DNA of 39,447 nucleotides from assembly GCA_903932535.1 (NCBI GenBank), contig CAIZGR010000589.1, forward strand, positions 1 through 39,447, written 5' to 3'. This document shows positions 1 through 8,050 of the stretch, one piece after another. Under the pieces are notes generated by a model, which saw only the letters and a program-made list of their open reading frames with translations, was not told where the DNA came from and ran no database searches. The DNA comes from an uncultured Hyphomicrobiales bacterium (lineage in GTDB: Bacteria > Pseudomonadota > Alphaproteobacteria > Rhizobiales > Beijerinckiaceae). Position 1 is the stretch's first letter, and each line of letters begins with the position of its first letter. The translations under genes and the position numbers were made by a program.

Positions 1-98
1 CAGCCGGAAGCGTTCATCGACCGCGTCGCGCCGCTGCTCGACCGCGCCAAGATGATCGACTTCGAGACCGGCGCGCCGCTCAACGACGCGCGGCTGCG
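1..98. repeat. Terminal overlap, left copy (circular assembly)
   Basis: This stretch is identical, base for base, to 39350-39447. Both copies lie in the same reading frame of one long gene (3' part at 1-1896, 5' part at 38648-39447). This is what a circular contig opened at an arbitrary k-mer looks like. It may be a pure assembly overlap or may reflect a terminally redundant or circularly permuted packaged genome. A true T7-type terminal repeat inside a coding gene would be unusual. Confidence 0.93.
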
Positions 99-1896
99 CG
101 ACGTGTTGCGGCAGGTCTACGACACCGGATCGTCGGGCGGCGCGCAGGGCCCGGCTTCGGCCGGCTTCGTCGGCGAGGGGCCGCTGGCGGGCCGGCGCTC
201 GGCGCCGCGCGTGCTGATGTTCAAGGACGCCGACGCCTGGCGCAGCTTCAACGAATTGTTCGGCTCCGGCGCCAGCCCGTTCGAGACCATGATGGGCCAT
301 CTCAACGCGATGACGCATGACGCGGCGATGATGCGCGTGTTCGGGCCGGACCCCGAGGCGGCCAAGCGCTACCTGTTGTCGATGTTCGACCGCGAGACGG
401 AACGGCTGGGCGTCAAGGGGCAGGACGGCGACGCCAGTTCTATGGCGGCGGCCGTCAAAGAAAACCGCTCGACCGCCTCGCGCGTCGAAGGGCAGCGGCA
501 GAAATTCCTTGACGCCTGGTCGAACATGACCGGCGAGACCGGGCTGGCTGTCGACACGGCGCTGGCGGAGCGCATGGGCGATCTGCGCAGCTTTCTCGGC
601 GCGGCGCAGCTGGGCACGTCGATCATTTCCGCCATCAGCGACGTCGCGCTGGCGCAATCGGCGGCGCGCATCAACGGCCTGCCGATCATGGAGACGTTCG
701 GGCGCATCCTGCACGAATTCGCCACCGGCGGCTCGGAGATCAACGCCGCGCAGCACGGCCTGCTGCTGGACACGCTGGCGCACGGCGCGCGCGAGGCCGA
801 CGTGTTCATGGGCGAGACGATCAAAAACTCGCTGGCGTCGAAACTGTCGACGGCGACCATCCGCTCGATCGGCCATCGCGTCTGGACCGCCAAAATCCGC
901 GACGGCTTCGCGCTCGAATACATGGCCAAGATGGCGGCGGCGATCGAGAAAAAGACGCCTTACAAGGATCTATCTTTTCGCAACGCGTTGCAAAAATACG
1001 GCGTCGACGAAGCGACCTGGAACGCGGTCGCGCAAAAGGTCGCGCCCTATTATGCGCGCCCCGGCGCCGGCCTGCTGCGCCCCATGGACGTGCGCGCCAC
1101 GGCCGGGCTGGAGGCGGCCGGCGAAAGTCTCGGCCGCATGGTGCACAACGAATTGAACTACACCGCGCTGGAGGGCGACCCGCTGACGCGGCGCATCGGC
1201 ATGGGCTCCTCGCGGCCGGGCACGGTCGGCGGCGAATTCCGCCGCTCCATCGCGCTCTATCGCTCGTGGCCGCTGACGACGTTCAACCTGATGCTAAACC
1301 GCCATTTCGCGCCTGGCTGGGACGGCACGCGACTGGCGCATGGCGCGGCGACCTTCGCCAGCATGGTGCTGCTGGGCATGGCGGCGCGGCAGATGAAGCA
1401 GATCGTCGCCGGCCGCGATCCCATCACCATGGACCCGACGTCGCGCGAGGGGCTGCTGAACTGGGGCGCGGCGGTGGTGCAGGGCGGCGGCCTGGGCGTG
1501 TTCGGCGACATGCTGTCGGCCGACAAGAGCCGGCGCGACGACACCTGGGCGTCGATGGCGTCCGGCCCCGTCGCCGACCTGGCGGAGCGCGCCGGCGGTC
1601 AGTTTCTGCTGAGCAACATTCAAAAGGCGGCCGAAGGCAAGCCGACGAACTTCGCGGGCGAAGGTTTTTGGGTCGCCTCGAATTACCTGCCGGGGTCGAA
1701 CATCTTCTGGATGAAACTGGCGTTCCAGCGCGCCGTGGTCGACCAGATCGGCCTGATGATCGACCCCAAGGCGCCGGAGCGCTTTCAGCGGATCGAGGCG
1801 GCGGCGCGCAAGAATTACGGCCAGGGCTATTGGTGGCATCGCGGGCAGGCCTCGCCGGAGCGCGCGCCGGACCTGTCGGCGGCGCTCGGCCGCTAG
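1..1896 (+). CDS. Large internal virion protein, C-terminal part (continues from 38648)
   Basis: The frame is open from base 1 (reads QPEAFIDRVAPLL...) and is the continuation of the gene starting at 38648; joined across the circle it encodes 865 aa, of which residues 235-865 are here. The ATG at 52 is internal and is not the start. The protein is mostly helical, with alanine-rich stretches and a few hydrophobic segments (for example around bases 580-670 and 1345-1400), and has no signal peptide. I recognise no catalytic motif. Its size and its position after a transglycosylase internal protein and another large virion protein match the ejected internal virion (core) proteins of T7-like podoviruses (gp15/gp16 class), which form the channel used for DNA delivery. 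That role is inferred from context. It ends just before the tail-fibre module. Confidence 0.7.
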   Translation, partial: QPEAFIDRVAPLLDRAKMIDFETGAPLNDARLRDVLRQVYDTGSSGGAQGPASAGFVGEGPLAGRRSAPRVLMFKDADAWRSFNELFGSGASPFETMMGHLNAMTHDAAMMRVFGPDPEAAKRYLLSMFDRETERLGVKGQDGDASSMAAAVKENRSTASRVEGQRQKFLDAWSNMTGETGLAVDTALAERMGDLRSFLGAAQLGTSIISAISDVALAQSAARINGLPIMETFGRILHEFATGGSEINAAQHGLLLDTLAHGAREADVFMGETIKNSLASKLSTATIRSIGHRVWTAKIRDGFALEYMAKMAAAIEKKTPYKDLSFRNALQKYGVDEATWNAVAQKVAPYYARPGAGLLRPMDVRATAGLEAAGESLGRMVHNELNYTALEGDPLTRRIGMGSSRPGTVGGEFRRSIALYRSWPLTTFNLMLNRHFAPGWDGTRLAHGAATFASMVLLGMAARQMKQIVAGRDPITMDPTSREGLLNWGAAVVQGGGLGVFGDMLSADKSRRDDTWASMASGPVADLAERAGGQFLLSNIQKAAEGKPTNFAGEGFWVASNYLPGSNIFWMKLAFQRAVVDQIGLMIDPKAPERFQRIEAAARKNYGQGYWWHRGQASPERAPDLSAALGR

Positions 1897-1901
1897 ACCA
1901 A

Positions 1902-1940
1902 GGCCAAAAGGCGGGAACCGTTGGCCGCTAGCTTGGCGGC
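1902..1940 (+). promoter_or_regulatory. GCGGGAA-N11-TA element, copy A (before tail-fibre adaptor)
   Basis: Bases 1902-1919 are an 18-bp match to the element at 26774-26791. It is followed by CTAG (TA at 1929-1930) and TTGGCGGC directly abutting the ATG at 1941. The distance from the G of GCGGGAA (1911) to the TA is 18 bases, as in copies B and C. The spacing resembles a two-box promoter whose transcript would start at or next to the ATG, giving a very short or leaderless mRNA. Promoter function is inferred. Confidence 0.5.
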
Positions 1941-2603
1941 ATGACGGTTTCCTCCGCCATAGCCACGGCCACCCTCAACTGGACCGGCGTGGAGACTTCG
2001 TTCACGCCTGGCTTCCAGGCGCAGAACCCTGGCGACGTGTCGGTGGTGTTCACTTCCACGGCCGTGCCGCCGCTGCCAACGCAGACGCTGACTTACAACA
2101 CCCATTACGGCGTCTCGCTCGACGTCTCCGGCAACGTGACGGTGACGCCGATCTCGCTGCCGCTGGCGCCGGGGACGCTGACGATCGCACGCAACTCGAC
2201 GCCGTTACAGCAGAGTTTCTTCCAGGACGGCATTCCCTGGTCGGCGGCCGTCATCATGGCGGCGCTCGACCTGTGCGCGCTGCGCGATCAGGAGCTGCGC
2301 CGCGACGTCGGCATTCTGCCGACGTCGCTGGCGGCCGAGATTTTGCGCGCGGAAGCGGCGGAAGCGTCGCTGTGGGCGGCGATCACGCCGATGCTCGCCC
2401 TCATCACCACGGCCTTGCAGAGCTGGCTCACCGGCTCGATCACGCCGCTGCCGACCACGCCGCCGGCCGCCGCTGGCGCGTTCTGGAACGATGGCGGCGT
2501 TTTGTGCGTGACGCCGGGTGGCCCCAATCCGCTGCCGACGACCCTGCCGACGACGGTCGGCTTGTGGTGGAACAATGGAGGCGTGGTGTGCATATCGCAA
2601 TGA
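1941..2603 (+). CDS. Tail fibre adaptor protein (T7-fibre N-terminal-like)
   Basis: A 220-aa protein. Residues about 8-95 have the pattern of the T7 tail-fibre N-terminal domain: an opening strand with TGVETSF, a turn with DVSV, a Y..HYGVS stretch, and a hydrophobic strand pair ending in TLTIARNSTPLQQ, then an acidic helix region ALRDQELRRDV (about 111-122). This domain usually anchors a fibre to the tail. The C-terminus carries two related repeats, PLPTT...G.FWNDGGVLCVT and PLPTT...GLWWNNGGVVCIS, each ending in W-N-x-GG-V-x-C. The protein lacks its own receptor-binding trunk, so it probably works as an adaptor for fibre or spike proteins encoded downstream. Its stop overlaps the next start (ATGA). 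Confidence 0.65.
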   Translation: MTVSSAIATATLNWTGVETSFTPGFQAQNPGDVSVVFTSTAVPPLPTQTLTYNTHYGVSLDVSGNVTVTPISLPLAPGTLTIARNSTPLQQSFFQDGIPWSAAVIMAALDLCALRDQELRRDVGILPTSLAAEILRAEAAEASLWAAITPMLALITTALQSWLTGSITPLPTTPPAAAGAFWNDGGVLCVTPGGPNPLPTTLPTTVGLWWNNGGVVCISQ

Positions 2604-3664
2604 AATCGCTACGGCTCGTCATCGGTTTGCTGTCGCTGGTTTTCGTGCTGGCGTTCGGCGCGTGGGCGGCCAACTATCCGTCGCCGACGTTTCTGACGGC
2701 CCTGTTCACCGACAGCACCGTGAATTCGACGATTGGCTACGACACCGGCGCCAGCTTCTCGCCGCACGAATTGGTGATCTCCGGCGCGATCCCCGGCCAG
2801 AATTCGCTGCAACTGCGCAACACAAGCCCTGCGGGGTTTTCGGCCCTGTCGTTTCGCGGCACGAACCCCTGGGACAGCAATCCAAGCGCGATGTACGAGC
2901 GCGGCGCGATTGGTTGGTCAAACGCTGGCATCTTCGCAATCGAGATGTCCAGCTTCGACAACACCTATGACGCCGGCAAGCCGCCGGCGCGAGGGTCGAT
3001 CCAGCAATCAGGCGCGGTCGATCCGACGGGCGGGACGGTGCTCTATTGCACTCTGACGCAGGGCAGCAAGACGATCACCTGCCCGAGCGCCGTGCCGTCG
3101 GGCGGTTTCACCTATGTGTTCTCATTTAACCTGCCGACGGGAACGGTGTTGACCGCCGGCGCCGGCACCACGACGCCCACGTTGTCGCAGGCGGCGCTCT
3201 ACAATCAGACAAACGCATTGGTCAGGTTCTGGACGCCGACGTGGGCGCAGCGCAACGTCTTCGACTTCTCCAACGACGATCTCGTCAACGTCAACAACTG
3301 GGACTTGTCGCTCAACACCTCTTGGTCGCGGGTGTCGCACACGTTTCAGGTTGCCGGGGGCATGAAATTCGCCGCGCGCCAGATCGCGGCCGGCGCGAGC
3401 GATACGGCGACGATTCGCGATCATTTCATCAATTGGTCCTCGTCCACCGCCAGCGCCAAGACGGAAGCCATCCCCGCCTGTTCGCCGCAAATCGCCGGCC
3501 TCGAACTCATCATCGTCGACGAAGGCGGCACGGCGGGAACCTACAGCATTACGATCACGCCAGCGTCGGGACAGATCAAATACGCCGCCAGCCTGGTCAT
3601 CAACACGACCGGCGGCTCCGCGCGGGTCGAATGCGACGGCGTGCAGAACTGGGTGCCCTTCTAA
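2600..3664 (+). CDS. Secreted-type protein in tail module, unknown function
   Basis: A 354-aa protein starting at the ATG that overlaps the previous stop. Residues 1-23 look like a Sec signal peptide (basic MKSLR, long hydrophobic core, AWA-A cleavage), which is unusual for a protein in a fibre cluster. The rest is Ser/Thr/Asn/Gly-rich and beta-type, with few charged residues, as in fibre or receptor-binding proteins. The last about 60 residues (PQIAGLELIIVDEGGTAG onward) resemble the compact beta domain found at the C-terminus of many phage fibre-like proteins. It could be a fibre tip, a head fibre or an exported protein made during lysogeny. I do not recognise a family with certainty. Confidence 0.6.
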   Translation: MKSLRLVIGLLSLVFVLAFGAWAANYPSPTFLTALFTDSTVNSTIGYDTGASFSPHELVISGAIPGQNSLQLRNTSPAGFSALSFRGTNPWDSNPSAMYERGAIGWSNAGIFAIEMSSFDNTYDAGKPPARGSIQQSGAVDPTGGTVLYCTLTQGSKTITCPSAVPSGGFTYVFSFNLPTGTVLTAGAGTTTPTLSQAALYNQTNALVRFWTPTWAQRNVFDFSNDDLVNVNNWDLSLNTSWSRVSHTFQVAGGMKFAARQIAAGASDTATIRDHFINWSSSTASAKTEAIPACSPQIAGLELIIVDEGGTAGTYSITITPASGQIKYAASLVINTTGGSARVECDGVQNWVPF

Positions 3665-3683
3665 TCAACCAAGCGAGCCCGCC

Positions 3684-4523
3684 ATGAACCTTCCCCGCCT
3701 GGTGCAAACGCCATCGCCGAACTGGTCGGCGCGGCGCACCGATGTGATCGACACCGTCGTCGTTCACGATTGCCAAAGTTCCGGGCGCGGCGCGGCGGCG
3801 TATTTCGCGACGCGCGCCAGCGGCGTCTCGGCGCATTTCATCTGCGACGAAGTGACCGGCGACGTCTATCAATGCGTCGCCTGCGCCGACAAGGCGTGGC
3901 ACGCCTGCAACGCCAATCCCTATTCCATCGGCATCGAAATGGGCGGCTACGCCGAGCGCGGCTTTCCGCTCGCCGAGTTGCAACGCGTCGCGCTCATGGT
4001 GGCGTGGCTGCTGCATTTCTACGGCATCCCCAACAAATTTGTGACGGGGCAAGAGCGCGGCGGCTGGACGACGCATTTCCGGCTGGGCGCGTTCGGCGGC
4101 GGCCACACCGATTTCACGACGTCGCCGACGGACGAAGCGAAGTTTGGCGCGCTCGTCACCGACGCTTACAATCAACTGGCGCAGGGGCCGCTGCCGGTCT
4201 GGGCGCTGCATGGCCAGCCGGGACCGCATCAGATTTCGCTGCCGCCCGAGCCGCCCGCCGCCTTCACGCCGCGCGCGCATCAGCTCACGGACGAACCGTT
4301 CATCGCGATGACGGCGACGGCTTCCGGCTGGCCGCTGCACACGATGGGCGACATTCAATTCAAGCTGCGCAAGGCGGGGGCCAATCCGCAGCTGGTCGTC
4401 GACACGCTCGACGGCAAGGCCACTGAGGCGGCGATCGCCACCTTCAAGCGCGCCGTGGGCCTGCCACCGACGCCCGGCCTGACGGCCGCTTTCCTTTCCG
4501 CGCTCGACCGCGCGGCAGCCTGA
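3684..4523 (+). CDS. Endolysin: N-acetylmuramoyl-L-alanine amidase
   Basis: A 279-aa protein that cuts the bond between N-acetylmuramate and L-alanine in peptidoglycan at lysis. Residues about 15-150 form an Amidase_2 (PGRP-like, zinc) domain: the first ligand His28 lies in DTVVVHD, there is a conserved SIGIEMGG segment (81-88), and His141 lies in GGGHTDF. A C-terminal helical region (about 204-279) resembles a peptidoglycan-binding domain (IQFKLRKAG...ATEAAIATFKRAVGLP). No signal peptide is seen, so a holin is needed for release; membrane proteins follow at once. The Shine-Dalgarno sequence is weak. Confidence 0.9.
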   Translation: MNLPRLVQTPSPNWSARRTDVIDTVVVHDCQSSGRGAAAYFATRASGVSAHFICDEVTGDVYQCVACADKAWHACNANPYSIGIEMGGYAERGFPLAELQRVALMVAWLLHFYGIPNKFVTGQERGGWTTHFRLGAFGGGHTDFTTSPTDEAKFGALVTDAYNQLAQGPLPVWALHGQPGPHQISLPPEPPAAFTPRAHQLTDEPFIAMTATASGWPLHTMGDIQFKLRKAGANPQLVVDTLDGKATEAAIATFKRAVGLPPTPGLTAAFLSALDRAAA

Positions 4524-4533
4524 GGAGCCGAAG

Positions 4534-5181
4534 ATGCAAAACGAAATCGCGCTGATTGAAAGCAAGACCTTCTGGAGCGCCGTGCTGGCGGTGGTCGCCA
4601 TTGTGGCGCAACAGTTCCATTGGAGCTGGATTTACGGCTGGTCGAGCGACCCCAACACGCCGACGACGATCCTCAATTTCATAGTGTTCGCCAGCGCGAT
4701 CGCGGCCGGGCTTTTCCGCACTACGGCGACCGCCAAGGTGACCTCGTTCATCTCGACCAAGCCTGGCGCGACCGACGCGCATACTTACGGCCACGCCTGG
4801 CTGGCGCTGATCCCGCTGCTGATGGCGTTGGGCGGCTGCAACACGCTGTCGATGATCGCCGGGGCGAGCGTCAATCCCAATTACGCTTATGCGCTGGTCG
4901 AAACCTTCAACGGGTTCGAGACCTCGGCCGACGGCTATCTGAGGCTGGCCCCGTGCGTGTCCGGCGGTTCGGCGGTGTGCCGCAACCCGGCCGCCGTCAA
5001 GGCGATCGTCGCCGCCGTGCGTACCGGGCGCACGGCGCGCAACGCCGTGGTGGCGGCGCTGCATTCCACGAATGGCGCAGCGATCCCGGTGGCGTCCTAC
5101 GACACGCTTTCCGCCGCCGTGCGGACGCTGCAATCGGCCTACGCCAATTATCAAATCGCGCTTCCGTCGAAAGGAAACTGA
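4534..5181 (+). CDS. Holin-like membrane protein fused to a lipoprotein domain
   Basis: A 215-aa protein. The N-terminal third is holin-like, opening with ALIESKTFWSAVLAVVAIVA and carrying two membrane segments at about 12-27 and 45-62. After a short KVTSFISTKPGAT linker comes a second export signal (about 88-102) with a lipobox ALGGC (Cys102), then a soluble helical tail with two more cysteines (C138 and C145 region). In many phages a holin and a small lipoprotein are separate genes; here they share one uninterrupted frame. An internal GTG (Val69) could make the lipoprotein alone, although no strong ribosome site precedes it. The holin role rests on position after the endolysin and on the membrane pattern; the lipoprotein half might act in outer-membrane disruption (inference). 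Confidence 0.6.
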   Translation: MQNEIALIESKTFWSAVLAVVAIVAQQFHWSWIYGWSSDPNTPTTILNFIVFASAIAAGLFRTTATAKVTSFISTKPGATDAHTYGHAWLALIPLLMALGGCNTLSMIAGASVNPNYAYALVETFNGFETSADGYLRLAPCVSGGSAVCRNPAAVKAIVAAVRTGRTARNAVVAALHSTNGAAIPVASYDTLSAAVRTLQSAYANYQIALPSKGN

Positions 5182-5184
5182 CCC

Positions 5185-5514
5185 ATGCTCTCGACCCTCG
5201 GTCCCGTCGTTCAGGTTCTGCTGACGCTGGTCAACGGCCTTTTGCCATCGTTGGGCGTCAACGGCGGCTCTGTCGTGGCGCAGGTCATTTCCGGCCTCGA
5301 CGCTATTCTGCCGATCATCATCAAGGAAGGCGGCCAGCTCTACACGGAAGTCGACGCCATCATCGAAGCGCTGCGCAACGGCTCCACGCCGCTGACGCCG
5401 GAACAGCTGACCACGCTCGACGCGCTCGACGCACAGCTCGACGCCGCTTTTGAAGCCGACGCGGCGGCGGCGGGCGCGCCCGCCGATCCGGCCGCGCCGA
5501 CGGCCGCCAGCTAA
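5185..5514 (+). CDS. Small helical protein in lysis cassette, unknown function
   Basis: A 109-aa protein starting 4 bases after the previous stop, with AAAGGAAACTG before the ATG as ribosome site. The N-terminal half is strongly hydrophobic (LGPVVQVLLTLVNGLLPSLG, then VVAQVISGLDAILPIII) and may be an amphipathic or membrane-associated pair of helices. The C-terminal 40 residues are Ala/Asp/Pro-rich and acidic. I do not recognise a family. Its position between the holin-lipoprotein gene and the next TM/coiled-coil gene suggests a lysis or virion accessory role. Confidence 0.6.
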   Translation: MLSTLGPVVQVLLTLVNGLLPSLGVNGGSVVAQVISGLDAILPIIIKEGGQLYTEVDAIIEALRNGSTPLTPEQLTTLDALDAQLDAAFEADAAAAGAPADPAAPTAAS

Positions 5515-5539
5515 GGGCGAGACAGGGCAGGGGGAGATG

Positions 5540-5770
5540 ATGTTGTTCGACTACACCATCAGGATCGACACCGTCATCCTCACCGGTTCGACGCTGCTGG
5601 CCGGCGGCTTGTTCTTCGGCGCGCTGCGCGGCGACCTGAAAGCGCTGACGCAGCGCGTCGCCAAGGTGGAAGAGGCGGCGCAAGAGCAAGTCAAAGTGCT
5701 GATCGCGATTGCGACGCAGGATCAGCGGCTCGACGACATCGAGCGTCGCATCGGCAAGATGGAGCATTAG
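5540..5770 (+). CDS. TM plus coiled-coil protein (holin or inner-membrane spanin candidate)
   Basis: A 76-aa protein. The start is taken at the second of two adjacent ATGs (5537 and 5540), because GGGGGAG ends at 5536. One N-terminal membrane segment (about residues 10-30, TVILTGSTLLAGGLFFGAL) is followed by a charged coiled coil to the C-terminus (LKALTQRVAKVEEAAQEQVK...RRIGKMEH). This is the shape of inner-membrane spanins and of small haemolysin-type holins. With the endolysin at 3684 and lipoprotein-bearing protein at 4534 it completes a plausible lysis cassette. Specific assignment is uncertain. Confidence 0.6.
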   Translation: MLFDYTIRIDTVILTGSTLLAGGLFFGALRGDLKALTQRVAKVEEAAQEQVKVLIAIATQDQRLDDIERRIGKMEH

Positions 5771-5773
5771 TTC

Positions 5774-6193
5774 ATGCGCAGATCGTGGAGCGTTTTGCTG
5801 GCGGCCGCGATGGCGCTAGCCTTGGCGTTGCCGGCGCAGGCCGACGGCGAGCTGCAAGTGGTCTCCGGGCCGTTTCCCTGGCAGCCCATGTGTCCCGGCG
5901 CGCATGGCGTGTCCCTGGCCACGGCGACGACGCTCAAGGGCGGGTCGATGCTGCCCACAGGCTTGCCCATCGCTGCGCGCACCTGCGCGACGACGACGCT
6001 GGGCGCGCGGCAATGCGTGGTGATGGCGAAGACGGCGACCGTCTACTACACGCTGGACGGCGTCACCACAGCCTCCAGCAGCCACAGCCAGCTCGCGGTC
6101 GGCGCTACGCTCACGCTGGTGGGCGCAGCGCAGATCGCCGCGACGCAATTTTATTCGGCAACCGGAACCTTGGACGTAGAGTGCTACCGATGA
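5774..6193 (+). CDS. Signal-peptide protein with phage beta-sandwich domain
   Basis: A 139-aa protein. Residues 1-23 form a clear Sec signal peptide (MRRSW, alanine/leucine core, AQA-D). The mature part has the pattern of small phage decoration or head-fibre beta domains, here reading AKTATVYYTLDGVTTASSSH, then LAVGATLTLVGAAQIAATQFYS and a final strand LDVECYR. In other phages such domains appear on capsid or tail surfaces without a signal peptide. Four or more cysteines suggest disulphides and so an extracytoplasmic location. The stop overlaps the tailspike start (ATGA), so the two are translationally coupled and may work together. Confidence 0.6.
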   Translation: MRRSWSVLLAAAMALALALPAQADGELQVVSGPFPWQPMCPGAHGVSLATATTLKGGSMLPTGLPIAARTCATTTLGARQCVVMAKTATVYYTLDGVTTASSSHSQLAVGATLTLVGAAQIAATQFYSATGTLDVECYR

Positions 6194-7917
6194 GCTGGCC
6201 TGTACCTGACGAAACGGCTGACATCTATGGCCAGCAAAACGCCCGGGAGGGCATGGGCGGCAATTTCCCTTGCCTCTCCACCAATGAAAGCGAAATTCGA
6301 ACGCGCTTTGCGCAAGCTGTCGCCAACGGCGGCGGCACGATTTACTTGCCTGCGGGCGTTATCAACATCACGTCGGCTCTGCCGATGGCCAATTTTGTAT
6401 CTTACAAAGGATCAAGCGCTGCTACTCGTTGGGGAACCGTCAATTATATTTCTGGCGGCACCATTATTGACGGCGGAGGCGGGGTTTTTAACGGGTTTGA
6501 GTACAATCCAATAGACCTCGCCTCGCCTTACGCAACGGCTTCTTTGTTAAAAGCGTCTGAAATTTCTGGATGCAGCATTATGGATCTATCAGTCCGTAAT
6601 TGCGCTTATGGAATGAAATTTGGCGCGTTGTATCAAGGCGGAATTACAAATTTAGTTTTGCGAAATATCGCAACTTATGGAAATTCACAGTGGGGTATTT
6701 GGGCTGAAAACTGTGATTCAGTAGATTTCAATCACATTACAAATTTTAACAACGTGGTGGGGCAGTTTGCTTTTGGCGCTTCGGGTGCGGGTTATTGGAA
6801 TTACGGAAACTCGCGCATTGGTTCGATCATCAGCCAAACAGCACCGGGGTCGCGCAATTCTCGTGGCATGGTAACTTTTGTTAGAAAACCAAATTCGTTT
6901 TTGAATAACATGACAATTGCCGATTGTACGTCTATCGGTGGATCGTTGTCGCCTCAGAGCATAGCAACGACTTTAGTTTCTGGCTCGACAAGCATATCTG
7001 TTCCCGATGTTTCTTATTTTGCTGTCAATACGCCCGTTTTTGCGCAAAGCGCGGTCGGCGGATTTGCCACCAATACGCCTTATTGGGTGCAGAGCGTATC
7101 CGGCACGAGCGGTGTGGGGACAATTACGCTTGGCGCGTTTATGGGTGCGACACCGGTGTCTGCGACGTTGACTGGCGCAGGTGCGACGCTAACTGTAAGT
7201 GGACCGTGTCCTTTTGAATTTACCACCGATGGGGGTGGGGCTCATTTTACTGCCCTAAAAACTTCAAACCTTGATGCAGAAGCGGGCGGCGTTGTAAGTT
7301 TTTATGTTCAAAATTGTTCGAATAACAGTATAATTGATAGCGGTTACACAAATAATAATGTGTATGGTTTTGCATCATATTTAAACGATTATTCAACTCG
7401 TTTTCGATTTCCAAGCCAATGTACAGGAAATTACATAGACGGGTTTGTTTGTTGGACTGAAACTTATTCAGGAACGCTAAACAGGCCGACCCCTGGCTTT
7501 CAATATCACAACGATGCGACTGCAAGTTATGACGTTAGTATTGATTCTTCGGGCGTCGCGTTTTTCAACCACGATACGACGGGCCTCATTCGTCCGATCG
7601 GCACAACGCGCACGATGCAAAACGGTGTGCAGCATCTTGCTGCTGGTGGAACGATCAGCCAAGGCGGTTCGGCAGTCTCGTTGCAGGGTGCGGCTAATTT
7701 GCCCGCTGTGACTGGAAACATTCATGAAGGCGTCTGGTATCTAGTTTCTAATCCGACCGCGAGCGCGCAGACCCTTACCAGCACCGGCGCGACGCCGCCG
7801 ACGTTCAACAATGCCGCTGGCGTCACGACGTATTCGATCCCGGCAAATTCGTCGGTTCTCGTGACGCTGATGCAGACGACGGGGTCGTCCGGGGTGTACT
7901 ACTGGGCCACCAGATAG
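6190..7917 (+). CDS. Tailspike, right-handed beta-helix (pectate-lyase-like)
   Basis: A 575-aa protein, probably the receptor-binding or polysaccharide-degrading spike. Residues about 25-60 (ESEIRTRFAQAVANGGGTIYLPAGV) are the classic entry to a beta-helix, followed by many short G/N-rich rungs (GGTIIDGGGG, CSIMDLSVRNC, GITNLVLRNIATYGNS, ENCDSVDFNHITNFNN). A separate beta domain of about 80 residues is inserted near 258-340 (TTLVSGSTSISVPDVSYF...TLTGAGATLTVSG). The last about 90 residues form a different beta domain, probably for trimerisation. Base composition is strikingly AT-rich (7321-7380 has 16 G+C of 60) against a very GC-rich genome, while the 3' end returns to normal. That supports recent acquisition of the receptor-binding part. 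Confidence 0.8.
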   Translation: MSWPVPDETADIYGQQNAREGMGGNFPCLSTNESEIRTRFAQAVANGGGTIYLPAGVINITSALPMANFVSYKGSSAATRWGTVNYISGGTIIDGGGGVFNGFEYNPIDLASPYATASLLKASEISGCSIMDLSVRNCAYGMKFGALYQGGITNLVLRNIATYGNSQWGIWAENCDSVDFNHITNFNNVVGQFAFGASGAGYWNYGNSRIGSIISQTAPGSRNSRGMVTFVRKPNSFLNNMTIADCTSIGGSLSPQSIATTLVSGSTSISVPDVSYFAVNTPVFAQSAVGGFATNTPYWVQSVSGTSGVGTITLGAFMGATPVSATLTGAGATLTVSGPCPFEFTTDGGGAHFTALKTSNLDAEAGGVVSFYVQNCSNNSIIDSGYTNNNVYGFASYLNDYSTRFRFPSQCTGNYIDGFVCWTETYSGTLNRPTPGFQYHNDATASYDVSIDSSGVAFFNHDTTGLIRPIGTTRTMQNGVQHLAAGGTISQGGSAVSLQGAANLPAVTGNIHEGVWYLVSNPTASAQTLTSTGATPPTFNNAAGVTTYSIPANSSVLVTLMQTTGSSGVYYWATR

Positions 7918-7925
7918 GATCGCAT

Positions 7926-7988
7926 TCGATATACCGATATAAACCGAATTGGTGTTATAATAACCCGTTGTTATTTATCGGTAATACC
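7926..7988. other. attP arm region (AT-rich, repeats)
   Basis: AT-rich sequence between the tailspike stop and the tRNA-like core. It holds two direct CGATATA repeats (7927-7933 and 7935-7941), a further CCGA, an inverted repeat AATAAC/GTTATT (7959-7964 and 7970-7975), and an inverted ATCGGT at 7977-7982. These are candidate integrase arm sites. TATAAT occurs at 7956-7961, but no matching -35 element is seen, so I do not call a promoter. Confidence 0.45.
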
Positions 7989-7990
7989 AA

Positions 7991-8037
7991 GTCTGGGGGA
8001 CAAGGGGTCGTGGGTTCGAATCCCGCCACTCCGACCA
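7991..8037 (+). other. attP: attP core: 3' half of tRNA-Pro(GGG)
   Basis: These 47 bases read as the 3' half of a tRNA. U33 is at 7994, anticodon GGG at 7995-7997, variable region at 8005-8009, T stem and loop at 8010-8026 (GTGGG, TTCGAAT, CCCGC; five pairs including one G-U), acceptor 3' strand CACTCCG at 8027-8033, discriminator A, and encoded CCA at 8035-8037. A CACTCCG acceptor end is that of alphaproteobacterial tRNA-Pro. No 5' half is present upstream, so this is not a functional gene but the piece that restores the host tRNA after integration, with crossover probably in the anticodon loop. The integrase lies about 0.6 kb to the right. Confidence 0.85.
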
Positions 8038-8050
8038 CTCTATCCCATTG

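Noticed and set aside
52..1896. Independent 614-aa gene starting at ATG 52
   Set aside because: The frame is open upstream to base 1 and continues in frame from 38648 across the circle junction.
3535..3560. Fifth copy of the GCGGGAA element
   Set aside because: GGCGGGAACC occurs inside the coding sequence at 3534, but without the TA box context or an adjoining gene start; taken as chance.
7956..7961. TATAAT as a promoter after the tailspike
   Set aside because: No -35 box at suitable distance and no rightward gene follows; the region is better explained as attP arms.
7991..8037. Complete phage-encoded tRNA
   Set aside because: Only the 3' half is present; the upstream sequence cannot form the D arm or acceptor 5' strand.
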